A DNA stretch of 64,000 nt, from contig NZ_CP106855.1 in assembly GCF_002209355.2 (NCBI RefSeq), positions 1,736,001-1,800,000 of the forward strand, in the 5' to 3' direction. A program made the position numbers and the translations under genes. The DNA comes from Bdellovibrio sp. SKB1291214. GTDB taxonomy: Bacteria; Bdellovibrionota; Bdellovibrionia; Bdellovibrionales; Bdellovibrionaceae. The notes below the pieces were generated by a model. The model did no database searches, was not told the origin of the DNA, and saw only the letters and a program-made list of their open reading frames with translations. Shown here piece after piece: positions 52,297 to 60,383 of this stretch (position 1 is its first letter; every line of letters begins with the position of its first letter).

Positions 52297-53748
52297 TTAG
52301 TTTGTGCCTCGAGAACTGCTCGAGCCAGATTTTCTTGAAGAAATTTGGCAACTGTAGTCGGAAGTTTTCAATGCATCCGCACGTGCCTGAATGTCCTCAA
52401 GAGTTTCCTGTGCATCAGCTAACTCTCCACTGATTTGAGAAGCCGTTGTTGTCGCACCTGACGGAGGAGCGACTCCAAGTGAAGAAATCTGAGTATTCAA
52501 ACGATTGATCTTTTCAGTATAGGTCGTTGTTTTCGTCGCAATAGTTTGGAGTTTTTGTTCCAACTTTTGTTTAGCAGCGGTCATCTTGTTCTGAATGTTC
52601 TGCATTGTTTTTGTAAGATTCGTTTCTGCTTCACTTTGTTCTGTAGTTGCTTCGTTAGTGATTTCTGTTAACTGAGTTTGAGCAGCGTCTAAAGAATCTT
52701 GGGTCTGTGCCATTGACTCTGTCGTATCTTGGATCTGCTTGCGGATCGTATCTTCCTCTTGTTTTTTAGTTTCCAGAAGCGCCTGGCGTTTCTGATCATA
52801 AACAGTCATGCAGTCATTCCAAGTATTGATTAAGTCTTCTTTCAGGCGTTTTGCTTTTGCGATCATGGTACCTGAAGCAAGACCGTTCAATGCTCCATCT
52901 TTTTGGGCTTGTGCTTTTTGGTCTTGCACTGCTTTCAAACAGGCTCTTTTTGCGGAAGCTTCCGTCAAGGCAACCAAATTTAAAGCTTTATCGCGTTGAG
53001 AACTAATTAACTTACCTTGCAGGTCTAGCAATGTGCTGGATTGGCTGCGAAGATCGTCCTTCACTTTGTTTTGAACTTCTTGGAAGTCTGAAGTCGCTTT
53101 ACGTTTTTTTTCTGAGATCTCGCGTTTCTTGTCTTGCAGATCTTGTTGAGCTTTATCTAAATCTTCCTGAAGATCGGCAATCTCTTTGTTGAAGTCCTCT
53201 TGCACCTGCGCTTTTTCATCGGAAAGCGCAGCAAGATCCTCTTCAGTTTTGTCCAAATCATCAGTGTATTTATCTTTTTTATTGAAATAGTCCTGGAAAG
53301 AATATTGAGGACATCCATTTGAGGCTGAGGATTGTCCCATAGCACCCAAAGCAGTGCCCAAAGAGCTGTTTGAGCCACCAAGTGCCGTCGCAGCTGTGGA
53401 ATATAAATTCAAAGATCCCGTGCCACCAGCATCGCTACTGCAGGAATCGACTTTGTCTTCGCAGCCGGAACCCACGCCCGCATCGCGACACAGCTTGCTG
53501 ATGTCTTTCTTAGCATCGGTATATTCTTTTTGTAGAGACTGACAGAGAGATGCTGACGAAGTTCCCGTATTCCAAGGGTTCGCATACCCATAAGGATTTT
53601 GTGTGGTGGGAGTCACTGATTCAGTCGTAGTTTGGCTTGAGCCAGAAGTTATTGCCAGGGATGGCGAAAGCGGAGCGAACACAAGAGAGACAGTGGTGAT
53701 AAAAAGATGAACAGATGTCTTCTTAGTCTGCTTTGATTTGGAATACAT
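52297..53748 (-). CDS. Secreted coiled-coil protein
   Basis: This 483-residue protein has a signal peptide (through P-S-L-A), a Ser/Thr/Gly-rich and Cys-containing N-terminal section (C-R-D-A-G-V-G-S-G-C), and then about 270 residues of Glu/Lys/Gln-rich heptad-like coiled coil with Q-D-L-D-K-A-Q-Q-D-L. A Ser-rich end R-K-S-G-S-S-S-S closes it. Cys-rich head and Ser/Gly-rich parts recall the proteins at 36485 and 37973. Function unknown; a periplasmic rod or scaffold is possible. The Shine-Dalgarno sits in a 12-base inverted repeat arm. Confidence 0.62.
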   Translation of the reverse strand: MYSKSKQTKKTSVHLFITTVSLVFAPLSPSLAITSGSSQTTTESVTPTTQNPYGYANPWNTGTSSASLCQSLQKEYTDAKKDISKLCRDAGVGSGCEDKVDSCSSDAGGTGSLNLYSTAATALGGSNSSLGTALGAMGQSSASNGCPQYSFQDYFNKKDKYTDDLDKTEEDLAALSDEKAQVQEDFNKEIADLQEDLDKAQQDLQDKKREISEKKRKATSDFQEVQNKVKDDLRSQSSTLLDLQGKLISSQRDKALNLVALTEASAKRACLKAVQDQKAQAQKDGALNGLASGTMIAKAKRLKEDLINTWNDCMTVYDQKRQALLETKKQEEDTIRKQIQDTTESMAQTQDSLDAAQTQLTEITNEATTEQSEAETNLTKTMQNIQNKMTAAKQKLEQKLQTIATKTTTYTEKINRLNTQISSLGVAPPSGATTTASQISGELADAQETLEDIQARADALKTSDYSCQISSRKSGSSSSRGTN

Positions 53749-53751
53749 GTG

Positions 53752-53827
53752 CTTTCCCCCTAATGCTGATAATCAGTGCAATACCAGTACCAATTATCGT
53801 CACTTTTAGGGGGAAAGTTGAACGTCT
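53752..53827 (-). promoter_or_regulatory. Long-loop 12-base inverted repeat enclosing the coiled-coil gene's leader
   Basis: CTTTCCCCCTAA (53752-53763) is perfectly complementary to TTAGGGGGAAAG (53816-53827), 52 bases apart. On the minus strand the second arm contains the AGGGGG Shine-Dalgarno, seven bases before the ATG. The loop holds another palindrome, CTGATAATCAG. Confidence 0.65.
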
Positions 53828-53839
53828 CATTTCGAGATA

Positions 53840-54307
53840 CTAGACGTTCATCGAGGGCGATTTTCCAGATAACGCCGATGATGTTTGCAAACTTCCACAC
53901 GCAGAACATTTGCGAGCTGCGAGGGGAATCGTCGTTAAACATTCGGGGCAAGGTTTGGTCGAAGCGGTTGCTTCTTCTTTTTTCTTAAAGTGGTTGGCGG
54001 CTTTCACAATCATAAAAATAGCAAATGCAACAATCACAAAATCAATCACAGCATTTAGAAAGATACCGTAGTTTAAAGTCGGCGCGCCGGCTGCTTTGGC
54101 AGCGGCAAGAGTTGCATATGTTTGGCCATTCAATGCGATGTAATGATTTGAAAAGTCGATCTTTCCCATGCCCAAGCTTAGAACAGGCATCAACATGTCG
54201 CTTACAAAGGAACCAACAATTTTAGTGAAGGCGGCACCAATAATGATACCGACGGCAAGATCCAAAACATTGCCTCTCATTAAAAACGTCTTAAACTCTT
54301 TCCACAT
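53840..54307 (-). CDS. mscL: Large-conductance mechanosensitive channel with C-terminal zinc ribbon
   Basis: This 155-residue channel opens with F-K-T-F-L-M-R-G-N-V-L-D-L-A-V-G, the MscL hallmark, and has a second membrane helix around 82-101. It releases solutes in osmotic downshock. After the K-K-K-E-E bundle region it has Cys120, Cys123, Cys134 and Cys137 in two C-x-x-C pairs, a short zinc ribbon absent from E. coli MscL. The ATG lies 12 bases after the upstream DUF481-like stop. Confidence 0.95.
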   Translation of the reverse strand: MWKEFKTFLMRGNVLDLAVGIIIGAAFTKIVGSFVSDMLMPVLSLGMGKIDFSNHYIALNGQTYATLAAAKAAGAPTLNYGIFLNAVIDFVIVAFAIFMIVKAANHFKKKEEATASTKPCPECLTTIPLAARKCSACGSLQTSSALSGKSPSMNV

Positions 54308-54319
54308 AGAAATTCCTTT

Positions 54320-55063
54320 CTAGAATTTTGCAACAAGGTTCAAAGTTGTCGTTGTCGTGTCGTACTCGCCAGTTGGTGCAGGTGCATTTTGATATTGTAG
54401 CAAGTAAGCTAGTTTCAATGAGAAGATGGAATTTAACATAACATTGATAGATGCCTCTGTATTCACTTGATAGCCATCCGGGTTTGTCATGTTAGGTAAG
54501 TACTCTGCCCAGTATTTGAATGAAAATTGTTTGTCGATCGCAGTATTGATTTCTGTGTAAAGACGTACCAATTGATCGTATGAACTTCCAATCCCTACGT
54601 TTTGAGTTTTGGAATAACGATAGCCCGCCTCTGCAGTCCAGTTAAATTTGTCACCTTTGGTTAACCAGTACTTCAAACCGACGTCTGTGGAATCACGTTG
54701 GATGTATCCTGCGTACACATCGCTTTCAATCTTTTGACTGGCGAACACTCCAAAATAGTCGTTTAATTCCCGGTCATAACGAGCACCTGCATTCCAATTG
54801 CGCACACTTTCAACATCGTTCGCTTCCGTGCGAATATACTGACCCGAAAGAGTGTAAATGTTCTTTTCCTGCTGATAAGAAGCTTTGCCTTTGGCCGCGT
54901 AATTTTCTGAATTTGAATTGCCAGTTACCATGATGGCACCTGCTTCGGCCTCACCTGCAAATGGTGGAGGAGCATTGATGGGCGCGGGTGCAGGAACTTG
55001 TGCATTTGCAACCACTGACCAATATAAAACTACAGGAACAAATAGAATCGAAACGAACTTCAT
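54320..55063 (-). CDS. DUF481-like outer-membrane protein
   Basis: This protein (247 aa) has a signal peptide (through A-N-A) and a mature region with G-E-A-E-A-G-A-I-M-V-T-G-N-S-N-S-E-N-Y, as in DUF481/YdiY family barrels, and repeated strand patterns ending in N-L-V-A-K-F. ATG 55063 is chosen because AGGAGGT lies seven bases upstream; the open frame continues 24 codons further. Probable outer-membrane location; function unknown. It is followed by mscL. Confidence 0.78.
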   Translation of the reverse strand: MKFVSILFVPVVLYWSVVANAQVPAPAPINAPPPFAGEAEAGAIMVTGNSNSENYAAKGKASYQQEKNIYTLSGQYIRTEANDVESVRNWNAGARYDRELNDYFGVFASQKIESDVYAGYIQRDSTDVGLKYWLTKGDKFNWTAEAGYRYSKTQNVGIGSSYDQLVRLYTEINTAIDKQFSFKYWAEYLPNMTNPDGYQVNTEASINVMLNSIFSLKLAYLLQYQNAPAPTGEYDTTTTTLNLVAKF

Positions 55064-55195
55064 ATAATGACCTCCTATGACATAAGCCAAGATTATTAAG
55101 CGGAGTCTTGCCTGAAGAGTCAAATCATCACGCATATAAAAACTTGATGAGATCAGAATGATTTTTTGTTAAATTGAAGTTCGAGGTTTGTAGAA

Positions 55196-55450
55196 ATGCA
55201 AAAAGGTTTTAATTCAGATATCACGGTACGCGGACAGAAATATCATGTTCAAACAGAGGACTGGGGAATGGCGAATCCATTTTTGGTAAGCCGTATTTTT
55301 TGTAATGGCGCCGTTTTGAAAACTATTAAAACTCCGCATGACCGTGTTCTGCAAACTGGGTCTTCTCAACACGCAGAAGCCATCAAACAAGCCCTTCATC
55401 GCCAACACTCAACAATCATTGATACATTGATGTCGGGCGGAATGCCTTAA
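55196..55450 (+). CDS. Small conserved-looking protein of unknown function
   Basis: This 84-residue protein has the compact pattern F-N-S-D-I-T-V-R-G-Q-K-Y-H-V-Q-T-E-D-W-G and N-P-F-L-V-S-R-I-F, resembling a family of small uncharacterised deltaproteobacterial proteins I have seen but cannot name. GAGG precedes the ATG. It lies in front of ftsE, 61 bases away, divergent from the DUF481-like gene. Confidence 0.6.
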   Translation: MQKGFNSDITVRGQKYHVQTEDWGMANPFLVSRIFCNGAVLKTIKTPHDRVLQTGSSQHAEAIKQALHRQHSTIIDTLMSGGMP

Positions 55451-55486
55451 ACTGAAAAACCTCGACCTCGGGCGAGTATGAATCAG

Positions 55487-55510
55487 TCTCTATCTTTCAT
55501 AAGATAGAGA
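55487..55510 (+). promoter_or_regulatory. Perfect hairpin directly before the ftsE start codon
   Basis: TCTCTATCTT-TCAT-AAGATAGAGA forms a 10-base perfect stem ending two bases before ATG 55512. The only Shine-Dalgarno candidate (AGAGA) is in the 3' arm. Confidence 0.7.
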
Positions 55511-55511
55511 A

Positions 55512-56174
55512 ATGATTGAATTCTCCCACGTATATAAGACTTATCCCGGTCCGGTGCATGCTCTTAAAAATGTCGATTTGAAAATCGACAAAGGTGAATT
55601 TGTATTTTTAACGGGTCCTAGTGGAGCAGGTAAAACTACGCTCTTCAAAATGATTTCTGCCTATGATTTAGCCACATCAGGTGAAGTCAATGTTGCCGGT
55701 TATGATTTGGGTGAAATTCGTAACGGTCAGATTCCATTCTTTCGCAGAAAAATTGGGGTCATTTTTCAGGATTTTAAACTGCTTAAAGATCGTACTTTGT
55801 ATGAAAACATTGCGCTGCCACTGCAGATCCGTGGTGATAAAACCCCTGCGATTCAACGAAAAGTCTATGAAGTGTTAGAACAGGTAGGCTTAGCACACAA
55901 ACATGATCAGTACCCCGATTTCGTTTCAGGCGGAGAGCAGCAAAGAACTGCGATTGCTCGAGCTATCGTTCATCAACCAGGTGTTTTAATCGCCGATGAA
56001 CCGACAGGAAACCTAGATCCCAAATTGAGTGAAGAAATCATGGATTTGTTGGAAAGAGTTTGTTCTCAAGGAACCACAGTTTTTGTCGCAACACATGACC
56101 ACGAGATGGTTAAACGCCGTCATAAAAGAACCTTAGAACTTAAAGAGGGCATGATTGTGGGAGACACTAAATAA
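55512..56174 (+). CDS. ftsE: Cell-division ATP-binding protein FtsE
   Basis: This 220-residue ABC ATPase has Walker A G-P-S-G-A-G-K-T, signature V-S-G-G-E-Q-Q-R and Walker B L-I-A-D-E-P-T-G-N-L-D-P, with switch His in A-T-H-D. With FtsX it controls periplasmic amidase activators at the division site. The stop overlaps the ftsX start. Translation is probably limited by the preceding hairpin. Confidence 0.95.
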   Translation: MIEFSHVYKTYPGPVHALKNVDLKIDKGEFVFLTGPSGAGKTTLFKMISAYDLATSGEVNVAGYDLGEIRNGQIPFFRRKIGVIFQDFKLLKDRTLYENIALPLQIRGDKTPAIQRKVYEVLEQVGLAHKHDQYPDFVSGGEQQRTAIARAIVHQPGVLIADEPTGNLDPKLSEEIMDLLERVCSQGTTVFVATHDHEMVKRRHKRTLELKEGMIVGDTK

Positions 56175-57067
56175 TGCCTCCACAAAAGAACTTTGCTCTA
56201 AAATTTTCAACTTTGATTGTAGTGACTGCGTGTTTCGTCGTGATGGCAACATCGTTACTTATCTCAAAAAACTTTAGAAACATACTGACCCATTGGGGCG
56301 AAGACGTTCAACTGACAGTTTATCTGTCGTCAGATATTTCTGCCCAAGGCCGTGATGAGCTTGAAAAGTTCTTTAAAGGTCATAAAGATATCGGAACTTT
56401 TAATCTGATTACTCAGGATAAAGCCTTGAATGATTTCAGAGCTCAGTTGGCAAGCTATGCTCCGGATATCAGTCAGGACGAAGAGCTTTTAAAAATGATT
56501 CCATCCAGTTATCAGGTAAAACTTAAAACGGATATTGCCACGGATGCTCAAAGCCAAGTTTTGCAATCCATTGCAGCTGATCTGAAAGGTCGCTCGGGAA
56601 TTGACGATGTTAGTTTCGGTCAAGACTGGGTGGAAAAGTATGGAGCGTTTGTTTCGGCAATCAACCTGGCTTTAAATCTTGTGGGATTGATCGTGCTTTG
56701 TGCATCCTTGTTTGTGATGTCCAACGCGATTCGTGCCTCTGTGCAAGTTCATCGCGATGAAATAGTCGTGATGGAAATGATCGGAGCCACGGCCGCGATG
56801 ATCAGAAAACCTTTTCTTAAGGAAGGGGCTTTTTTGGGTTTCGCGGCGTCGACATTAGCCATCGGCATTTCTTTTGGAATGTATGTTGTGGGTAAAAGTA
56901 TCGTCAATACTCGTCTGAGCTTTTTAAGACTTAATGAACAAATGAGTTTTATCTCTCCATGGACTGTCGCCGCTATCGTTATTGGTGGCACTTTATTGGG
57001 GGCGTTGGGTTCTTACCTGTGTGTTCGCCGAATCAACGATGGCTATGCAGCTGCGCAAAGGGTTTAG
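56174..57067 (+). CDS. ftsX: Cell-division membrane protein FtsX
   Basis: This 297-residue membrane protein has an N-terminal helix, a periplasmic domain (about 40-170) and three C-terminal helices including V-G-L-I-V-L-C-A-S-L-F-V-M-S-N-A and I-G-A-T-A-A-M-I-R-K-P, typical of FtsX. It links FtsE ATP use to the EnvC-like protein, whose gene is next. Starts at the ftsE stop (TAATG). Confidence 0.93.
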   Translation: MPPQKNFALKFSTLIVVTACFVVMATSLLISKNFRNILTHWGEDVQLTVYLSSDISAQGRDELEKFFKGHKDIGTFNLITQDKALNDFRAQLASYAPDISQDEELLKMIPSSYQVKLKTDIATDAQSQVLQSIAADLKGRSGIDDVSFGQDWVEKYGAFVSAINLALNLVGLIVLCASLFVMSNAIRASVQVHRDEIVVMEMIGATAAMIRKPFLKEGAFLGFAASTLAIGISFGMYVVGKSIVNTRLSFLRLNEQMSFISPWTVAAIVIGGTLLGALGSYLCVRRINDGYAAAQRV

Positions 57068-57070
57068 CAC

Positions 57071-58204
57071 TTGAAATGGTCAATGGCCCTTGGGGCTTTT
57101 ACTTTAATGTTTAATTTTTCTGCGGCACAGGCGGCAACTCCTGATGCAACACCTGCAGAACAAGTCCAAGCATTGACCAAAGACCTTGAGGTTGCGAAAC
57201 AAAAAGTAGCGCGCGCTGAAGTAAAGCAGCGCCAAGTTCTTTCGGGGCTGTACGAAATTAACAAAAAAATTAAGAAAACAGTCACTGAGCGGGGCTCTTT
57301 AGCCCAACAACGAGAATTGCTTGAAGTGAATATTAAAAATCTGACTGACAAAGTGGATGAGCTTGAAGGGAAAGCGAAAGCTCAGCGTGCACAATTGGCA
57401 GAACGTTTAAAAGCTATCTATAAATTGGGTGGTCAACCTCTGGCAAGGTTCATACTGAATGCCGACAGTTCTGTCTCCTTGGACCGAAATTTAAAGATTT
57501 TAGGTATCGTTGCTCAACGTGATTTGGAGTTGATTAAAGGGTACAGGCACGACGTCCAGGACCTTCAATATAAAAGAAAAGCCTTGGCTCAACGCTTGGA
57601 AAATATGAAAGCGGTCGAGCAAGGTATCACGCTTCAAGAAAAGAAACTTATAGCGGAACAAAACCTTAAGAATAAACTTTTGAATGGCATTCGCAAAAGC
57701 AAGATGTTTGCCGAAAATAAAATCAATGATTTGAAACAAAAGTCAGCTGATTACAACGTGGAAGACGCCGGTGTGTTTGATACCCTTTTCAAAGCGTCTT
57801 TTTTGGATTCAAAAGGTGAGCTTCCAAGACCTCTTGCTGGAGTCGTAACGCAAAAATTTGGACTTATGAAAGGTAAGGATCACCCTTACACTCTTACCAG
57901 CAAGGGCATTTTTATTTCTGCAGCAAAGGGAAGTCCTGTAAAAACAGTTTTCGACGGAAAAGTCGCTTATGTTGGTGAACTTCCTGGATTCGGTAATACA
58001 GTTATTGTCGATCACGGTGATCACTATTACTCTGTCTATTCCCACGCGAGTGAAATTAAAGTAATTGCCGGAGATGAAGTAACTCAATCTCAGGTTGTTG
58101 CGATGGCTGGGGATGCTTCCGCAGATAATCCTGCCGGCTTGTATTTTGAAATTAGACATTTTTCTGAACCATACGACCCGCAACAGTGGATGAAAGGACT
58201 CTAA
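57071..58204 (+). CDS. envC: EnvC-like murein hydrolase activator (degenerate M23)
   Basis: This 377-residue secreted protein has a signal peptide (through A-Q-A), a long coiled coil (about 28-240) and a C-terminal LytM domain. The zinc motifs are lost: H-x-x-x-D is S-K-G-I-F-I and H-x-H is G-L-Y-F, so it is probably a non-catalytic activator like EnvC. Start is TTG 57071 with AAGGG in the end of ftsX. The gene order ftsE-ftsX-envC is typical, and it should act on the FtsEX complex. Confidence 0.9.
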   Translation: MKWSMALGAFTLMFNFSAAQAATPDATPAEQVQALTKDLEVAKQKVARAEVKQRQVLSGLYEINKKIKKTVTERGSLAQQRELLEVNIKNLTDKVDELEGKAKAQRAQLAERLKAIYKLGGQPLARFILNADSSVSLDRNLKILGIVAQRDLELIKGYRHDVQDLQYKRKALAQRLENMKAVEQGITLQEKKLIAEQNLKNKLLNGIRKSKMFAENKINDLKQKSADYNVEDAGVFDTLFKASFLDSKGELPRPLAGVVTQKFGLMKGKDHPYTLTSKGIFISAAKGSPVKTVFDGKVAYVGELPGFGNTVIVDHGDHYYSVYSHASEIKVIAGDEVTQSQVVAMAGDASADNPAGLYFEIRHFSEPYDPQQWMKGL

Positions 58205-58208
58205 CCAC

Positions 58209-59591
58209 ATGCAATCTATCAAACGCTACTGGAAAACGTACATTCTCGGGGGCATTTTGCTTCTGGTCCTTTTCGTCATGGCTGAAACGGGTTTCCAAGT
58301 CCGTGCATTCGCTCAAGAACGCTATTCAGAACTTCAAAACTTCAGTAAAGTTTTGAACCTGATTCAGCAATACTATGTTGAAGAGGCGGACACTAAAAAA
58401 TTAGTTTACGGTGCGATCAAAGGGATGTTGCGTGAACTCGATCCTCACACGAATTTCATGCCACCAGAAATCTTCAAAGATTTTGAAACTGAAACAAGTG
58501 GTGAGTTCGGCGGTCTTGGTATCGAGATCTCAAATCAGAATGGTATTCTGACAATCATTTCCCCGATCGAAGATGCTCCAGCTTGGGTAGCGGGTATCAA
58601 AGCCGGTGATAAAGTTATCGCGATCGATGGTAACAGCACTAAGGGTATGAGTTTGGTTGAAGCTTCACAATTCATGCGCGGTAAAAAAGGCACTAAAATC
58701 GTTTTGCGTGTTGTTCGTGAGAACGAAGAAAAGCCTCGTGATATTGCAATCACTCGTGGTGTTGTAAAAATCAAATCAGTTAAATACACAGATATGGGCG
58801 ATGGTTTTGCGTACATCCGTATCACAAGCTTTATCGAAAACACGGGTAAAGATCTTGAAACTGCAATTGCGAATCACATGAAAGCTAATAAAGGCCAAAT
58901 CAATGGTTTGCTAATGGATTTGCGCAGAAATCCAGGTGGTTTATTGGATCAAGCGGTGAAAGTCAGCGACATGTTCCTGAAAGAGGGCGTGATTGTAAGT
59001 ACAATTGGTCGCAACAAAGCTGAAAAAGAAGTGGCGATGGCTACTAAAAAAGGCAAATATCAAAATGTTCCCGTTGTGATCTTGGTGAATGAATATACTG
59101 CCAGCGCCAGCGAGATCGTCTCCGGTGCTCTTCAAGATAACAAGCGCGCCTTGATCGTAGGTCAACGTACGTTCGGTAAAGGTTCGGTTCAATCCGTTAT
59201 CAAACTAGGCGATGGCTCTGGTTTGAAACTGACCGTCGCTCGCTACTACACTCCAAGTGGTGTTTCCATCCAAGCGGAAGGTATTCACCCTGACGTTGAA
59301 ATTGAAGACATCGATCCAGAGGTTTTTGCGAAGTCCATGTCTAAGCAAACCCAGTCCACTCGTGAAGGCGATATCGCTGGTCACTTGAAGGGCGATAAAG
59401 AAAAAGCGGCCGAAAAGCTTGATGTCAAAAAGGGAGCTGAAGAGGGCGCACTTGCTTGGTGGAAAGACGTGGGGTCGAAAAAAGACGAAAAGCTATCGCC
59501 TCGCGACAATATCTTGAAGAAAGATTACCAAGCATATCAAGCATTTAGCTATCTTAAGGCGTGGAACACCATGAAGGGTTTGACGCGCTAG
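58209..59591 (+). CDS. ctpA: C-terminal processing peptidase, S41 family
   Basis: This 460-residue serine protease has an N-terminal membrane anchor, a PDZ domain (about 95-165: L-G-I-E-I and G-I-K-A-G-D-K-V-I-A-I-D-G), then the S41 catalytic Ser/Lys motifs T-A-S-A-S-E-I and F-G-K-G-S-V-Q. Family members trim periplasmic proteins. It follows the EnvC-like gene by four bases. The Lys-rich C-terminal part is soluble. Confidence 0.93.
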   Translation: MQSIKRYWKTYILGGILLLVLFVMAETGFQVRAFAQERYSELQNFSKVLNLIQQYYVEEADTKKLVYGAIKGMLRELDPHTNFMPPEIFKDFETETSGEFGGLGIEISNQNGILTIISPIEDAPAWVAGIKAGDKVIAIDGNSTKGMSLVEASQFMRGKKGTKIVLRVVRENEEKPRDIAITRGVVKIKSVKYTDMGDGFAYIRITSFIENTGKDLETAIANHMKANKGQINGLLMDLRRNPGGLLDQAVKVSDMFLKEGVIVSTIGRNKAEKEVAMATKKGKYQNVPVVILVNEYTASASEIVSGALQDNKRALIVGQRTFGKGSVQSVIKLGDGSGLKLTVARYYTPSGVSIQAEGIHPDVEIEDIDPEVFAKSMSKQTQSTREGDIAGHLKGDKEKAAEKLDVKKGAEEGALAWWKDVGSKKDEKLSPRDNILKKDYQAYQAFSYLKAWNTMKGLTR

Positions 59592-59652
59592 TTATTGATT
59601 CCAAAAAATAGGGGCCTTACTCTACTGCAACTTTAGCAGGCGGAGGGGCCTA

Positions 59653-60234
59653 TTGTTTAAGAATATACTCACATTATTATGCGCAAGCGTAGCGGGAATC
59701 TGTGTGGCACATGCCGCAGATTCTGTGGGTTTTTCCTCAGGCACCCAGTTCAAAGCAACTCCCATTGAAGGCCAAGTCGTAGTTACATGCGAAGGATTTA
59801 ATGGCGGGGGAGCAGCCACTTTCACATGTCGTGATGTCGTTTTAGATCCTGTTTCCTATGATTACTTTGTGGGCCCACGTGACGCTCGCGCCGTTCGCTA
59901 TGAACTTCGCAACGTTCGTGAAGACGGTTCCGTGCGTTCAAAAGACGACGATTACGACGGCTCCCGCGGACGCAGCGGTTCTGCCATCAACTTGTGGATT
60001 TCAACTCTGTTTCAAAAGCCGTTATTGGCAGCCGGAAAAAATAAAATCAGCTACGCCATCTACGGCCAAAACAACCGCGAACCTTTAAGTGAAGGCGAAG
60101 TAACGATCAACGTCGCTCGCAGCACATCTCGCACGTGTCCAACAACTCACTACAACTCAGCCGACGTAAACGACTGCAACAGCCAGTACTCTGTTTGTCA
60201 ACGCTACTTCCAACAATTCAACAACTGTAGATAA
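59653..60234 (+). CDS. Secreted six-Cys protein of unknown function
   Basis: This 193-residue protein has a signal peptide (through A-H-A), and mature Cys residues in V-T-C-E-G, F-T-C-R-D and four in the tail (R-T-C-P, D-C-N, S-V-C-Q, N-N-C-R). An Arg/Asp/Gly-rich middle follows. The start is TTG with GGAGGGG eight bases upstream. No family recognised. A REP-like hairpin lies 28 bases after the stop. Confidence 0.6.
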   Translation: MFKNILTLLCASVAGICVAHAADSVGFSSGTQFKATPIEGQVVVTCEGFNGGGAATFTCRDVVLDPVSYDYFVGPRDARAVRYELRNVREDGSVRSKDDDYDGSRGRSGSAINLWISTLFQKPLLAAGKNKISYAIYGQNNREPLSEGEVTINVARSTSRTCPTTHYNSADVNDCNSQYSVCQRYFQQFNNCR

Positions 60235-60262
60235 CAAATAACTGCCGCTAATGCCGCTAAAA

Positions 60263-60283
60263 GGTACGGACACACTTTGTCCA
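60263..60283 (+). repeat. REP-like hairpin, copy A
   Basis: GGTAC followed by the hairpin GGACA-CACTT-TGTCC, then A. Identical to three other copies in the window, here in plus orientation, about 30 bases after the stop of the six-Cys protein. Confidence 0.85.
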
Positions 60284-60383
60284 TACGTCCTTTTGCTTAT
60301 CACCATGATTAGTACTGAAAACTAAAGAATGCTTTAGGGTAAGCGCTATTTCTTTTATCATTTTTCTCTCGGGGAGAATTGTT

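Noticed and set aside
53752-53827. Inverted repeat read as a transcription terminator
   Set aside because: The 52-base loop and the lack of a T-run on either side do not fit intrinsic termination.
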